Source of the DNA: an uncultured Eubacteriales bacterium
Lineage (GTDB): Bacteria; Bacillota; Clostridia; Peptostreptococcales; Anaerovoracaceae
DNA length: 64,000 bases
Direction of reading: 5' to 3'
NCBI GenBank assembly: GCA_902763505.1
Contig: CACWSO010000017.1
Location: 23,563-87,562, forward strand
The position numbers were made by a program, and so were the translations under genes. The notes under the pieces are model-generated. The model ran no database searches, had not been told where the DNA came from, and was given only the letters and a program-made list of their open reading frames with translations. Positions 1 through 7,235 of the stretch are shown here, piece by piece. How positions within the stretch are numbered: the first letter of the stretch is position 1; each line of letters starts with the position of its first letter.

Positions 1-969
1 TTTCGGTGACAGGTGATCGTCAGCGATCACGAAGAATGCACGGGAGCCTGATGCAATGTAAGCATTGAAAATAGCCATCTGAGAAAGAATTGCAACGACC
101 AGGAAACCAACGCCCCATCCATAGCCGAGGCACTGTCCAAGAACATCGCCGTAGCCGATGCCATCTGTTGCCCATTCATCCCAAGGACCGACGGAAACGA
201 TTCCGGCAAGAGTCGGAAGAATATAGCTGAGTGCGATGACTGGCATAACAAGGCGGAATCCCTTCGGAATTACTTCCGGGTTTTCGATTTCACCACCCAT
301 ATTGGAGATGCTCTCGTAACCGCAGTACATCCAGATGACGATGCAGATGCTGCCTCCTAAGCTGTCGACCCAGGACTGTCCTTCCGGTGTGAACGGAACC
401 ATTGGATTGTAAGTCCAATGGGTCAGCCCTACGATTGTAACTAGTGCAAAGGCAAGAAGAATCAGGATCGAGAAAACAGTGTTGACCCAGGATACATCTG
501 ATAAGCCTTTGAGGTTCAATGCGACGAAGATCGCAACGATCAGGAACTGCACGATAAATCTCGTGACAGGATCCTGCAGGGCAGGAACGAATTTAGAAGC
601 GTAGTCCGTGATCAGGACGATGTATACGGAAAGACCCAGATAGCAGTTCATGATGCCCCACCAACTGGTGCAGAATCCCCAGAATTCACCGAGAGCTTCC
701 TTGACCCAGATATAGATACCGCCCTCTGACGGCATGATGGCACTGAGTTCCGAAACGATCTGCGAAATAGGGTACGCCCAAATGACTGCGAAGATAACCA
801 GCATGACTAGTGTGAAGCCAGGACCGCTGAGGGGGATCATATCTTCGATGCCAAAAGCACCCGCTGCGGTCAGGCAGAAGAGCATACCAGCCATTCTGAT
901 TGGTGTCATTTTAACTTTTTTCAGGTTGTCGACCTGCTTGACAGGTCCTTGTTGATTGATGTTTTCCAT
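1..969 (-). CDS. APC-family amino acid/polyamine permease, 5' part (runs off left edge)
   Basis: Integral membrane transporter that would move amino acids or polyamines in symport or antiport. Reading the minus strand from ATG at 969 gives 323 codons with no stop; the gene leaves the window, so the C-terminal part is missing. The start follows a good GAGGAAA site at about 975-981. Visible hallmarks are the N-terminal segment AAGAFGIEDMIPLSGPG (TM1 of the APC superfamily, with the helix-breaking Gly motif), a following EGGIYIWV segment, many hydrophobic helices, and SRAFFVIADDHLSP near the cut end, which is the usual cytoplasmic loop after TM8. The substrate cannot be named from sequence alone. 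The family assignment is firm; calling it amino acid rather than polyamine is not. Confidence 0.85.
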   Translation of the reverse strand, partial: MENINQQGPVKQVDNLKKVKMTPIRMAGMLFCLTAAGAFGIEDMIPLSGPGFTLVMLVIFAVIWAYPISQIVSELSAIMPSEGGIYIWVKEALGEFWGFCTSWWGIMNCYLGLSVYIVLITDYASKFVPALQDPVTRFIVQFLIVAIFVALNLKGLSDVSWVNTVFSILILLAFALVTIVGLTHWTYNPMVPFTPEGQSWVDSLGGSICIVIWMYCGYESISNMGGEIENPEVIPKGFRLVMPVIALSYILPTLAGIVSVGPWDEWATDGIGYGDVLGQCLGYGWGVGFLVVAILSQMAIFNAYIASGSRAFFVIADDHLSPK

Positions 970-1061
970 AATGTTTCCTCGCTGTTTGATAACTGTATGA
1001 TGACATCAATCATTATACTACTTTAAGCTAAAAAAGTGGATGTAAATAAAAAGGCAAGCAG

Positions 1062-1111
1062 AAAAAAACAAATAGCGCTGGAAGTTGACCATTGACGGGT
1101 TCGCTTCCAGC
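1062..1111 (-). terminator. possible terminator downstream of the minus-strand GNAT gene
   Basis: Inverted repeat GCTGGAAG (1077-1084) / CTTCCAGC (1104-1111). On the minus strand it is followed, after a few bases, by a T-rich run (the A-run at 1062-1068). The loop is long, so this is a weak call. Confidence 0.4.
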
Positions 1112-1144
1112 ACCTTTTGCATCGGTTGGTTTCAAATAATCCTT

Positions 1145-1699
1145 TTACAATTGTTTGCTCAGGATATGTCGCACAGCGCCTTCATAGAGAGGCTTCGTTT
1201 CAATGATTGTATATCCTGAATTGATGAAGTTTGCCAGGCTGTAGTCGTTGCCCGGCGCAATGGTGACCAGTGCCTCAGCTGCACCTGCGCGCAATGCTTC
1301 CTCCTCACGGAGGGTGACAAACTGCTTCTGCAGTCCATAGCCACGGAACTCGTCATCCACTAGGGATATCTCCATGGAGACACATTTAGCCTGCCGTTCT
1401 TCCGGGAAACCGACATATGTGCCATAGTTACGGTATGAAATGCGGTTTGCGATCATCATCGTGAACGCGATAAGTCTGTCGTTGACGTATGTTCCGAAAC
1501 AATAATCTTCAAGAATGGACTCATGGATGTTTTCTTCCGGTACGATTGCATAAAGATCCGGATTGCCAATGTCCTCATATACCTTTTGCTGCAATTCCAT
1601 AATGTCAGAGAGGTCAGCTTCCGTGCATCTGCGGATCAGAAAGTCCTGTTTCTGACCCGATTTCCGCGACAAAGTTATTGTCTTAGGATATTCACACAT
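1145..1699 (-). CDS. GNAT-family N-acetyltransferase
   Basis: A 184-residue cytoplasmic protein expected to transfer an acetyl group from acetyl-CoA to an amine; the substrate is unknown. It has the GNAT fold pattern: an N-terminal beta strand with FLIRRCTEADLSDIMELQ, then the acetyl-CoA binding motif near VSMEISLVDDEFRGYGLQKQFV (motif A type R/Q-x-x-G-x-G/L), and a C-terminal NFINSGYTIIETKPLYEG segment. The start at 1699 follows AAAAGGAGAA. It is divergent from, and clearly similar in layout to, the acetyltransferase at 1832-2395 (shared RGYGLQ/RGHGLQ, N-F-I/L, and Y-G-G/E-G near the end), so the two look like paralogues read from a shared 132-bp spacer. Confidence 0.85.
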   Translation of the reverse strand: MCEYPKTITLSRKSGQKQDFLIRRCTEADLSDIMELQQKVYEDIGNPDLYAIVPEENIHESILEDYCFGTYVNDRLIAFTMMIANRISYRNYGTYVGFPEERQAKCVSMEISLVDDEFRGYGLQKQFVTLREEEALRAGAAEALVTIAPGNDYSLANFINSGYTIIETKPLYEGAVRHILSKQL

Positions 1700-1731
1700 A
1701 GCGTTCTCCTTTTACGTTTTAATTTTATAAA

Positions 1732-1737
1732 ATTATA
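1732..1737 (-). promoter_or_regulatory. candidate -10 box for the minus-strand GNAT gene
   Basis: Perfect TATAAT on the minus strand, about 33 bases before the start codon. No clear -35 is seen at the right distance, so the call rests on position and the -10 match only. Confidence 0.3.
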
Positions 1738-1778
1738 ACGCATTAAAGTAAAAAATGAAAGAAAATTATTAATTTTCA

Positions 1779-1787
1779 TGCTATAAT
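1779..1787 (+). promoter_or_regulatory. extended -10 promoter for the plus-strand GNAT gene
   Basis: TGC-TATAAT, an extended -10 of the TGnTATAAT kind, 45 bases upstream of the 1832 start. No good -35 is needed for such a promoter and none is seen. Confidence 0.5.
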
Positions 1788-1831
1788 ACTTTCGTGCATG
1801 AAAAACACAAAAAAGAAATGGAGGAAGCATT

Positions 1832-2395
1832 ATGATTCAGATGCCTTATGATATTGAACTGATGAATGGCCGAGGAGAACCGCAGAAATTCCACATCAGA
1901 GAGGCTGACATCAATGATTATGATCTGTTCATGGAACTTCAGGACATCATCATGGACGCGTTGCCGGACAAGGATATCTATGCACCGTTTACAGATGAGG
2001 AGACGATTGACCAGTTGGAAAACGATTGCTGCTGGCTTGCCTTTGCAGAGAATGGTGATGTGGCGGGAGTATCAGTTTTGAAACCAAGCAACAGAGAAGA
2101 TCAGAGTTACAACTACGGCCATTACTTCGATTATGATGAAGAGCATCTCAGCCGCACGGCGTCCTTCGACATGACGATGGTTGTGCCGAAGTATCGGGGA
2201 CATGGACTGCAGAGGCTTTTCAACAAGATTCGCATCGCAAAGGCAATCGAGCTCGGAGCGACAGAAGGAATCACATCGATTTCGCCGGAGAATCCGTACA
2301 GTTACAATAACTTTTTGATACTCAACTGGGAGATCGTCGACCGCAGAAAGCTCTATGGCGGCAAAGACAGATATCTGCTGAGAAAAGAATTCTGA
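1832..2395 (+). CDS. GNAT-family N-acetyltransferase (paralogue of 1145-1699)
   Basis: A 187-residue acetyl-CoA-dependent acyltransferase of unknown substrate. GNAT features are KFHIREADINDYDLFMELQ at the N-terminus, VPKYRGHGLQRLFNKIR as the acetyl-CoA binding loop (about residues 112-128) and NPYSYNNFLILNWEIVDRRK in the last strand-helix unit. The start is set by GGAGGAAGC 8 bases upstream. A strong terminator lies just after the stop, so it is probably monocistronic. It shares architecture and several motifs with the divergent neighbour, suggesting an old local duplication. Confidence 0.85.
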   Translation: MIQMPYDIELMNGRGEPQKFHIREADINDYDLFMELQDIIMDALPDKDIYAPFTDEETIDQLENDCCWLAFAENGDVAGVSVLKPSNREDQSYNYGHYFDYDEEHLSRTASFDMTMVVPKYRGHGLQRLFNKIRIAKAIELGATEGITSISPENPYSYNNFLILNWEIVDRRKLYGGKDRYLLRKEF

Positions 2396-2407
2396 TGGAA
2401 TTGAGAG

Positions 2408-2430
2408 CGGCGCCTTGCGGCGCCGTTTTT
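2408..2430 (+). terminator. Rho-independent terminator of the plus-strand GNAT gene
   Basis: Stem CGGCGCC (2408-2414), loop TTGC, stem GGCGCCG (2419-2425), then five T. It overlaps the last codons of the convergent exonuclease gene (ends 2429) by two bases. Confidence 0.9.
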
Positions 2431-3181
2431 AGTCGATTTCCAATGTGACAGGGCAGTGGTCGCTGCCGAAGACATCTGTCATGATACCGGCTCCTCGGAG
2501 CCGGTCTTTTAGTGCATCTGAGACGAGGAAGTAGTCGATACGCCATCCGGCGTTGTTGTCTCTGGCTCTGAAACGGTAGCTCCACCAGGAGTACACACCT
2601 TCCAGTTCAGGATAGAAGTAACGCCAGGTATCGATGAATCCGGCGCCGAGCAGCTCCGTCATTTTACCGCGCTCTTCATCGGAGAAACCGGCGTTTCCGC
2701 GGTTGGTCTTAGGATTCTTCAGATCGATTTCTTCGTGGGCGACATTGAAATCACCGCAGGTGATGACAGGCTTTGTCTTTTCAAGGGATTTGAGATAGGC
2801 GCGGAAGTCATCTTCCCATTTCATGCGGTAATCCAAACGCTTCAGTTCATTCTGCGCGTTGGGAACGTATACATTCACAAGATAGAAATCGTCATATTCG
2901 CAGGTGATGACACGGCCCTCATGATCATGTTCGTCGATGCCGATCCCGCGGGTGACAGAAATCGGTTCCGCCTTGGTGAATACAGCCGTTCCGGAATATC
3001 CTTTCTTATCGGCGGAGCACCAGTACTGATGGTATCCTTCCAAAGGCACCTCGGCCTGGCCTTCCTGCATCTTCGTCTCCTGCAGACACAGAATATCCGG
3101 ATCCGCTTCTGCTGCAAAATCCAGAAAGCCTTTTTTCATGGCAGCCCTGATTCCGTTGACGTTCCAAGATATGAGTTTCAT
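2429..3181 (-). CDS. exoA: exodeoxyribonuclease III (AP endonuclease)
   Basis: A 250-residue base-excision repair enzyme: it cuts DNA 5' to abasic sites and has 3'-5' exonuclease and 3'-phosphodiesterase activity, Mg-dependent. The EEP-fold motifs are complete: SWNVNGIRA at residues 5-13, LQETK with catalytic Glu35, GDFNVAH in the middle, WRIDYFLVS, and the terminal SDHCPV (about 241-246) with the catalytic Asp-His. The length is normal for the ExoA/Xth family. The start at 3181 follows an AGGGAGGTAA site. It is convergent with the GNAT gene; the stretch upstream (3182-3580) carries the tRNA-Arg and its partial copy on the same strand. Confidence 0.95.
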   Translation of the reverse strand: MKLISWNVNGIRAAMKKGFLDFAAEADPDILCLQETKMQEGQAEVPLEGYHQYWCSADKKGYSGTAVFTKAEPISVTRGIGIDEHDHEGRVITCEYDDFYLVNVYVPNAQNELKRLDYRMKWEDDFRAYLKSLEKTKPVITCGDFNVAHEEIDLKNPKTNRGNAGFSDEERGKMTELLGAGFIDTWRYFYPELEGVYSWWSYRFRARDNNAGWRIDYFLVSDALKDRLRGAGIMTDVFGSDHCPVTLEID

Positions 3182-3249
3182 AAACCGTTACCTCCCTATG
3201 CAGGTATTATATACAGACAATAGAAAAAACAGCAAGTATTTCGAGCTCT

Positions 3250-3322
3250 TGGATTAGATGCACACAAAAAAATAGACAGGCCCTTCGGACCTGTCTATTT
3301 TATTGGCGCGCCATGAGGGACT
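3250..3322 (-). repeat. truncated copy of the tRNA-Arg 3' end plus downstream hairpin (tandem unit 1)
   Basis: Read on the minus strand this unit begins with the last 19 bases of the tRNA-Arg, CCA included (3322-3304, identical to 3521-3503), then a hairpin, then the 16-mer at 3265-3250 that recurs at 3460-3445. The rest of the tRNA is missing from this copy. The two units sit 195-199 bases apart. Confidence 0.8.
3266..3301 (-). terminator. terminator-like hairpin after the truncated tRNA copy
   Basis: Stem AAATAGACAGG (3270-3280) / CCTGTCTATTT (3290-3300) with a 9-base loop. On the minus strand it ends in a run of T (A-run 3266-3272), so it should stop transcription coming from the tRNA side. 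The plus strand also has a short T-run, so it may work both ways. Confidence 0.75.
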
Positions 3323-3354
3323 TTTGCGTATTGTTTCACAATCCGCCGTCCTGC

Positions 3355-3410
3355 GCCGCCTCGCACAGGCGGCTTGGACCCGTCGCTGTTCGACAGTCCA
3401 CTGGACTGTC
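3355..3410. other. structured non-coding stretch between the two tRNA-derived units
   Basis: Two perfect hairpins: GCCGCCT/AGGCGGC (3355-3361, 3367-3373) and GACAGTCC/GGACTGTC (3392-3399, 3403-3410). Just beyond, GCGGGTTCGAGTCCC (3430-3444, plus strand) looks like a tRNA T-arm, but no complete cloverleaf can be folded from it. It may be a remnant of another tRNA or a structured RNA. Confidence 0.45.
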
Positions 3411-3444
3411 TCACGACGCTCCGGCCCTTGCGGGTTCGAGTCCC

Positions 3445-3521
3445 TGGATTAGATGCACACCATACAGAAAGCGGGAGACCATTTGGTCTCCCGCTTTCTG
3501 TATGGCGCGCCATGAGGGACT
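3445..3521 (-). repeat. tandem unit 2: tRNA-Arg 3' end, hairpin and shared 16-mer
   Basis: This is the intact counterpart of the unit at 3250-3322. The 19 bases at 3503-3521 and the 16 bases at 3445-3460 match unit 1 exactly, while the hairpin between them has a completely different sequence. Confidence 0.8.
3461..3504 (-). terminator. 20-bp perfect hairpin directly after tRNA-Arg
   Basis: Arms 3461-3480 and 3485-3504 are fully complementary (20 bp) around a 4-base ATTT loop. The hairpin begins inside the tRNA's CCA end and has no T-run behind it on the minus strand, so it is either an atypical terminator or a processing/protection structure. Its position matches the terminator hairpin of the truncated copy. 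Confidence 0.5.
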
Positions 3522-3579
3522 CGAACCCCCAACCTTCGCATTCGTAGTGCGCGACTCTATCCAATTGAGCTAATGGCGC
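3503..3579 (-). tRNA. tRNA-Arg (anticodon ACG)
   Basis: Folded by eye: acceptor GCGCCAT/ATGGCGC, D-arm GCTC...GAG, anticodon loop CTACGAA giving anticodon ACG (read as ICG, decoding CGN), T-arm GGGGG-TTCGAGT-CCCTC, discriminator G and an encoded CCA. One G-A mismatch sits at the base of the anticodon stem (27-43). Length is 77 nt with CCA. Confidence 0.92.
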
Positions 3580-3727
3580 ATGGTTTTCTTGAAACCCGCT
3601 AGACTATTATACACATTACCTCGGGGCATTTCAACAAGAATATTTGAGAAAGTTTATCAAGCTGCGTCATAGAGAAAAGTTCCTCTGGAGGGGAGATTGA
3701 AATCATATGTCGCGGAATGCCTATTGA

Positions 3728-3736
3728 TGATATAAT
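3728..3736 (+). promoter_or_regulatory. extended -10 promoter of dsdA
   Basis: TGA-TATAAT, 35 bases before the dsdA start codon; no convincing -35 is seen. Confidence 0.5.
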
Positions 3737-3770
3737 CATTGCAGCTGAGAAAGTGTAAGGAGGACAGATC

Positions 3771-5069
3771 ATGGCTGATTATATGGATAAATTGAGAAAT
3801 TGCGACGAGTTTTTCTGGATCAATCCGGGGTTCGTACCGCCGGCAGCAGATGCTGCGGAAGAGAAGAGCGAACAGATTGTGGATATCGATGACGCGGAAG
3901 CGAGGCTGCTGAGATTCGCGCCGTTCATCGAGCGCATGTTCCCGGAAGTTGATGGTGGTATCATCGAATCGCCGCTGGCAGAGATAACGGATGCAGCAGA
4001 GGTGGCAAAGCTTGCTGGTCTGGCAGACGCTTCCGGGCAGGGCAGGATCTTCGTCAAGCAGGACTCACACCTTCCGATCTCCGGATCCATCAAAGCCAGA
4101 GGCGGTATCTATGAAGTGCTGAAACTGGCGGAAACATTGGCTGTGGAGGCAGGATTGCTCCACTGGGATCCGCAGACCGGAGAGCATGATGATTATGCGA
4201 AGCTGGGTGATCCGGAGATGAAGGAATTCTTCTCCAAATACAAAGTCGCCGTTGGCTCTACAGGAAATCTGGGGCTGAGCATCGGAATCATCAGCGCTGC
4301 GATTGGCTTTGAAGTAACCGTGCACATGTCGGCAGATGCGCGGCAGTGGAAGAAGGATATGCTTCGCTCCAAGGGTGTTACAGTCGTTGAGTATCCTGAC
4401 GATTACGAAGCGGCCGTTGCTCAGGGGAGAAGAGAGGCGCAGGCGGATCCGACATGCCACTTCGTAGACGATGAGAATTCTCTGGATCTCTTTGCCGGAT
4501 ATTCCGTCGCTGGAAGAAGACTTAAGAGACAGCTGGATGAGTTGGGCGTGAAGGTCGACAAAGACCACAGAATGTACGTATATCTTCCTTGCGGCGTAGG
4601 CGGTGCGCCGGGCGGCGTGACGTACGGAATCAGGGATGAGTTTGGAGAAGGCGCATACTGTTTCTTCGCAGAACCGACTCATGCGCCATGCATGGCTTTG
4701 GGACTGATCTCCGGCAAGTTGAATGAAATCGCGGTAGGGGATATCGGTATTGATGGCAAAACAGAAGCAGACGGCCTTGCAGTAGGACGCCCTTCAGGAT
4801 TGGTTGCAAAGGCAATGCAGACCATGCTCACAGGATGCTTTACTGTGGAAGACGAGAAGCTCTATCCATATCTGGCAGCGCTGAAAGACAGCACTGGCAT
4901 ATTTATTGAGCCATCAGCCTGTGCTGCCTTTGAGGGATTGAAATACATCTGCGGCGGAGAGTATGTGCCGGCGCCGGATGAGAATTCCATCCATGTGATC
5001 TGGGCGACCGGAGGAAACATGGTGCCTGAGGATGAGAAAACCGCATACTATGAGAGAGGAAAGAAGTAA
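3771..5069 (+). CDS. dsdA: D-serine ammonia-lyase (D-serine dehydratase)
   Basis: A 432-residue PLP enzyme converting D-serine to pyruvate and ammonia; it may also act on D-threonine. The PLP lysine is Lys108 in SGSIKARGGIYEVL, the exact DsdA-type motif, and the phosphate-binding glycine loop is GSTGNLG at residues 162-168. The C-terminal IWATGGNMVPE is also typical. The length matches known DsdA proteins (about 440). The start follows AAGGAGGACAG. It forms an operon with the thioesterase 17 bases downstream. No DsdC/DsdX partner is present, so the enzyme probably serves catabolism or detoxification of D-amino acids in a fermentative cell. Confidence 0.92.
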   Translation: MADYMDKLRNCDEFFWINPGFVPPAADAAEEKSEQIVDIDDAEARLLRFAPFIERMFPEVDGGIIESPLAEITDAAEVAKLAGLADASGQGRIFVKQDSHLPISGSIKARGGIYEVLKLAETLAVEAGLLHWDPQTGEHDDYAKLGDPEMKEFFSKYKVAVGSTGNLGLSIGIISAAIGFEVTVHMSADARQWKKDMLRSKGVTVVEYPDDYEAAVAQGRREAQADPTCHFVDDENSLDLFAGYSVAGRRLKRQLDELGVKVDKDHRMYVYLPCGVGGAPGGVTYGIRDEFGEGAYCFFAEPTHAPCMALGLISGKLNEIAVGDIGIDGKTEADGLAVGRPSGLVAKAMQTMLTGCFTVEDEKLYPYLAALKDSTGIFIEPSACAAFEGLKYICGGEYVPAPDENSIHVIWATGGNMVPEDEKTAYYERGKK

Positions 5070-5086
5070 GCGAAGAGGTAACCGAA

Positions 5087-5635
5087 ATGTGTGCTGAAGA
5101 GAAGAAAACAAATATAACAGGACAGGAAGCCCTTGAAGAACATGTCCGTAAGACCTTACACAGCAACAATGTGGTCCAGAAGGATACGATGAACGGCATG
5201 ATGAAAGGGGAGTGGGGCGGATGCTCCTATGAAGACAAAACTCTGACATTCGAATTTCCTGTTCAGCAGTGGCAGGCAAACAGGATTGGCAATATGCATG
5301 GCGGAGCTATTTGCACTGCGTTTGATCTTACGATTGCAGCGCTGGCGAGATTTTATGCCAAAGAGAACTTCGCCCCAACGATCAATCTCGATGTGAACTA
5401 CATCAGACCTGTTCCAATGGGTGAGGTACTCGTCGTTACTGCAAAGGCAACCTCGACGGGGCGCAGGATCACGCAGCTTACCGGTGAAGCGCGGATCAAG
5501 TCGACGGGAAAGCTGGCTGCTACAGCAACGTCCATCTATATGAATGTCGATACAGATAAGGAAAAACAGGCAAAGAAAAAATCCGGCAGTACCGGATATA
5601 TAAGCAGCCTTATGAATTACAGTGACCGCCTATAA
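5087..5635 (+). CDS. PaaI-like hotdog-fold acyl-CoA thioesterase
   Basis: A 182-residue cytoplasmic hotdog protein. The core lies at about residues 40-150, with the signature NRIGNMHGGAICTAFDLTIAAL in which the HGG loop and the following helix form the CoA-ester site, and INLDVNYIRPVPMGEVLVV as the central strands. Family members hydrolyse short or aromatic acyl-CoA; the substrate here is unknown. The N-terminal 40 and the C-terminal 30 Lys-rich residues are extensions. It is probably translated from the dsdA transcript (17-base gap, weak AGAGGT site). Its stop codon lies in the loop of the terminator hairpin. Confidence 0.82.
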   Translation: MCAEEKKTNITGQEALEEHVRKTLHSNNVVQKDTMNGMMKGEWGGCSYEDKTLTFEFPVQQWQANRIGNMHGGAICTAFDLTIAALARFYAKENFAPTINLDVNYIRPVPMGEVLVVTAKATSTGRRITQLTGEARIKSTGKLAATATSIYMNVDTDKEKQAKKKSGSTGYISSLMNYSDRL

Positions 5636-5649
5636 AGGCGGTCTTTTTT
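5624..5649 (+). terminator. terminator of the dsdA-thioesterase operon
   Basis: Stem GACCGCC (5624-5630) / GGCGGTC (5637-5643) followed by six T. The stop codon of the upstream gene lies in the loop. Confidence 0.9.
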
Positions 5650-5853
5650 CTAAATGATTATTGTCTTAATGATGATGACCAGGAAGATCAGGATATAAAT
5701 CACAACTTCAACAAGCAGTATCAGTTTGATGATCGCACGAATCTTTTGTGAACCCTGGCCCTGGAGCTGCGCTCTGAAGTCGCCCTTCATGTTCTTCAGA
5801 AGAATCAGCAGGACGACAACACCAAATATCAATGCTATGAATAAAATAAGCAT
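5650..5853 (-). CDS. small two-helix membrane protein, unknown function
   Basis: A 67-residue protein with two long hydrophobic segments (about residues 1-20 and 42-66) separated by a short polar loop with NMKGDFRAQLQGQ. No family is recognised. It is supported as a real gene by an AGAGAGG site 7 bases before the ATG at 5853 and by a good minus-strand promoter (5887-5915). It is convergent with the thioesterase gene. Confidence 0.65.
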   Translation of the reverse strand: MLILFIALIFGVVVLLILLKNMKGDFRAQLQGQGSQKIRAIIKLILLVEVVIYILIFLVIIIKTIII

Positions 5854-5886
5854 ATAACGAAACCTCTCTATGTTTTTGCCTAGTTA

Positions 5887-5915
5887 ATAGTAACAGAATA
5901 TGGCATTACATTCAA
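5887..5915 (-). promoter_or_regulatory. sigma-A-type promoter of the small membrane protein
   Basis: On the minus strand TTGAAT (5915-5910), 17-base spacer, TACTAT (5892-5887), 34 bases before the start codon at 5853. Confidence 0.6.
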
Positions 5916-5958
5916 GAGAAAAAACGGCTCAGGTGCTTGGAATAATGGGTTTCAGTCT

Positions 5959-5987
5959 TTGACACTGCTATAGAATTCAAGTACAAT
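5959..5987 (+). promoter_or_regulatory. sigma-A promoter of the 6046 gene
   Basis: TTGACA (5959-5964), exactly 17 bases, TACAAT (5982-5987). This is a near-consensus promoter and the best in the backbone part of the window. It probably drives 6046 and possibly the genes after it. Confidence 0.85.
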
Positions 5988-6045
5988 ATAAATAGGTATG
6001 GGCTTTTTGAGGAAACAATTCTATTAAAGGACAAAAACAGACAAT

Positions 6046-6483
6046 ATGACAGAAAATAATACAGAAAAGAAAACTGTTGTTACAGATGGTCAGGACCTTG
6101 CAGAACAGGTCGAAGACCTTAAGAAAAACGGCGTCACAGACGTTACAGTTGTTGTCAATACATTCAACTATACTAAGTACAAGAAATCTAATGGAGGCAA
6201 AGAACTGCAGCCGGTGATCAATGGAATCAACAAGGCGGAAGACGCGGGAATGCATATCACGCTGCATGTTGGACTCGAAGAGGGATTCAATGATGATGAA
6301 GTGCTGGATTTTCTTCAGCTTACACTGATGTATAAGTACGATATCATTTTCCTGCCGACCATGGATTACGATAAGATCAAAGCCAAGATGCCTGGTCTGC
6401 ATAAGATCGAGGGGGATTTTGGTGAAGTCGAAATGTATAAATACGCTGTTGCTAAAGGGCGCATTGGTTTTATGAAGAACTGA
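6046..6483 (+). CDS. conserved-looking hypothetical protein, 145 aa
   Basis: Acidic cytoplasmic protein with no signal peptide or membrane helix. The pattern suggests an alpha/beta fold: strands VTDVTVVVNTF, HITLHVGL and YDIIFLPTMDYD alternate with helices. No family is recognised. It is preceded by a near-consensus promoter; the ribosome site is only a weak AAAGGA about 14 bases upstream of the ATG. It lies 29 bases before the Fic-like gene, so the two are probably co-transcribed. Confidence 0.65.
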   Translation: MTENNTEKKTVVTDGQDLAEQVEDLKKNGVTDVTVVVNTFNYTKYKKSNGGKELQPVINGINKAEDAGMHITLHVGLEEGFNDDEVLDFLQLTLMYKYDIIFLPTMDYDKIKAKMPGLHKIEGDFGEVEMYKYAVAKGRIGFMKN

Positions 6484-6512
6484 AAGGGTAACTGAAGGGT
6501 AAGAGATTGCAT

Positions 6513-7235
6513 ATGCAAGAACAATTAATGGAAATGAAAAAAGAACTCGCCCAAATGCTGGCGAGCAACAAAGCGCTGAAGCAGGCTTTGCGTGAGGTCA
6601 ATAAGCTTGACATGATCAAGGCTTCGCTTATTGTGCGCACGCCGAAACACCAGAGCCTGAAGATCGACAGGATTCTGGAAGGGGAACTTCCTACCGATGT
6701 GGCGGTAGGAGATTTCGTTTTCATCGAGAACTACTGCGAGCTGGTGAAAGCCGCATACAATAATCTCAATATGGGGAATTCCATGAGTGCTGGGCTGCTC
6801 AAGAGCGCTTACCGGATACTGGAGGAAGATCCGGACGCCGACTTCAGAAAGGACAGTCCGGTCGTATTCGCCTTCAGTCATGTTCCGCCTGACTGGGAGG
6901 ACATTGATGACCGGCTGACCAATTCTTTCCGCAGATTGTACGCGGGGCGCATCGAGAACGACATTGCGGCCAGGGCCATGTATGTGCACAATTGTGTCAT
7001 CGATATCTGGCCCTTCGAGGAGTACAACGGCGAGTTGGCAGTGTTTGCCATGAACTACTACCTGATGGAACAGGGGTTCATGCCGATCGATATGCCGATG
7101 GAGAGAAAAGATTACATTGAACTCGTGACAGCCTGTCTCAAAGGCGTCAGAGTCGATGAAGAATATGAATTTTTCAGGGATGCTATTGTGGAGAAGATGA
7201 AAGGCACGATTCACGCCTGCAGAGGTTACGTATGA
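6513..7235 (+). CDS. Fic-fold protein with a degenerate active site
   Basis: A 240-residue protein. The C-terminal half aligns by eye with Fic domains: NSFRRLYAGRIENDIAARAMYVHNCVIDI leads into WPFEEYNGELA and then FAMNYYLMEQGFMPIDMP, the helix that follows the active site in Fic proteins. Where an active enzyme has H-x-F-x-D/E-G-N-G-R, this has W-P-F-E-E-Y-N-G-E: the catalytic His, a Gly and the phosphate-binding Arg are all replaced. AMPylation activity is therefore not expected. The N-terminus starts with a helical Lys/Met-rich segment. ATG at 6513 is chosen over an upstream TTG (6507) because AAGGGTAAGAG fits it better. It overlaps the next gene by ATGA. Confidence 0.6.
   Translation: MQEQLMEMKKELAQMLASNKALKQALREVNKLDMIKASLIVRTPKHQSLKIDRILEGELPTDVAVGDFVFIENYCELVKAAYNNLNMGNSMSAGLLKSAYRILEEDPDADFRKDSPVVFAFSHVPPDWEDIDDRLTNSFRRLYAGRIENDIAARAMYVHNCVIDIWPFEEYNGELAVFAMNYYLMEQGFMPIDMPMERKDYIELVTACLKGVRVDEEYEFFRDAIVEKMKGTIHACRGYV

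Noticed and set aside
3295-3564. 89-residue minus-strand frame across the tRNA region
   Set aside because: It reads through the tRNA-Arg, both hairpins and the truncated tRNA copy; it is a translation of structured RNA DNA, not a protein.
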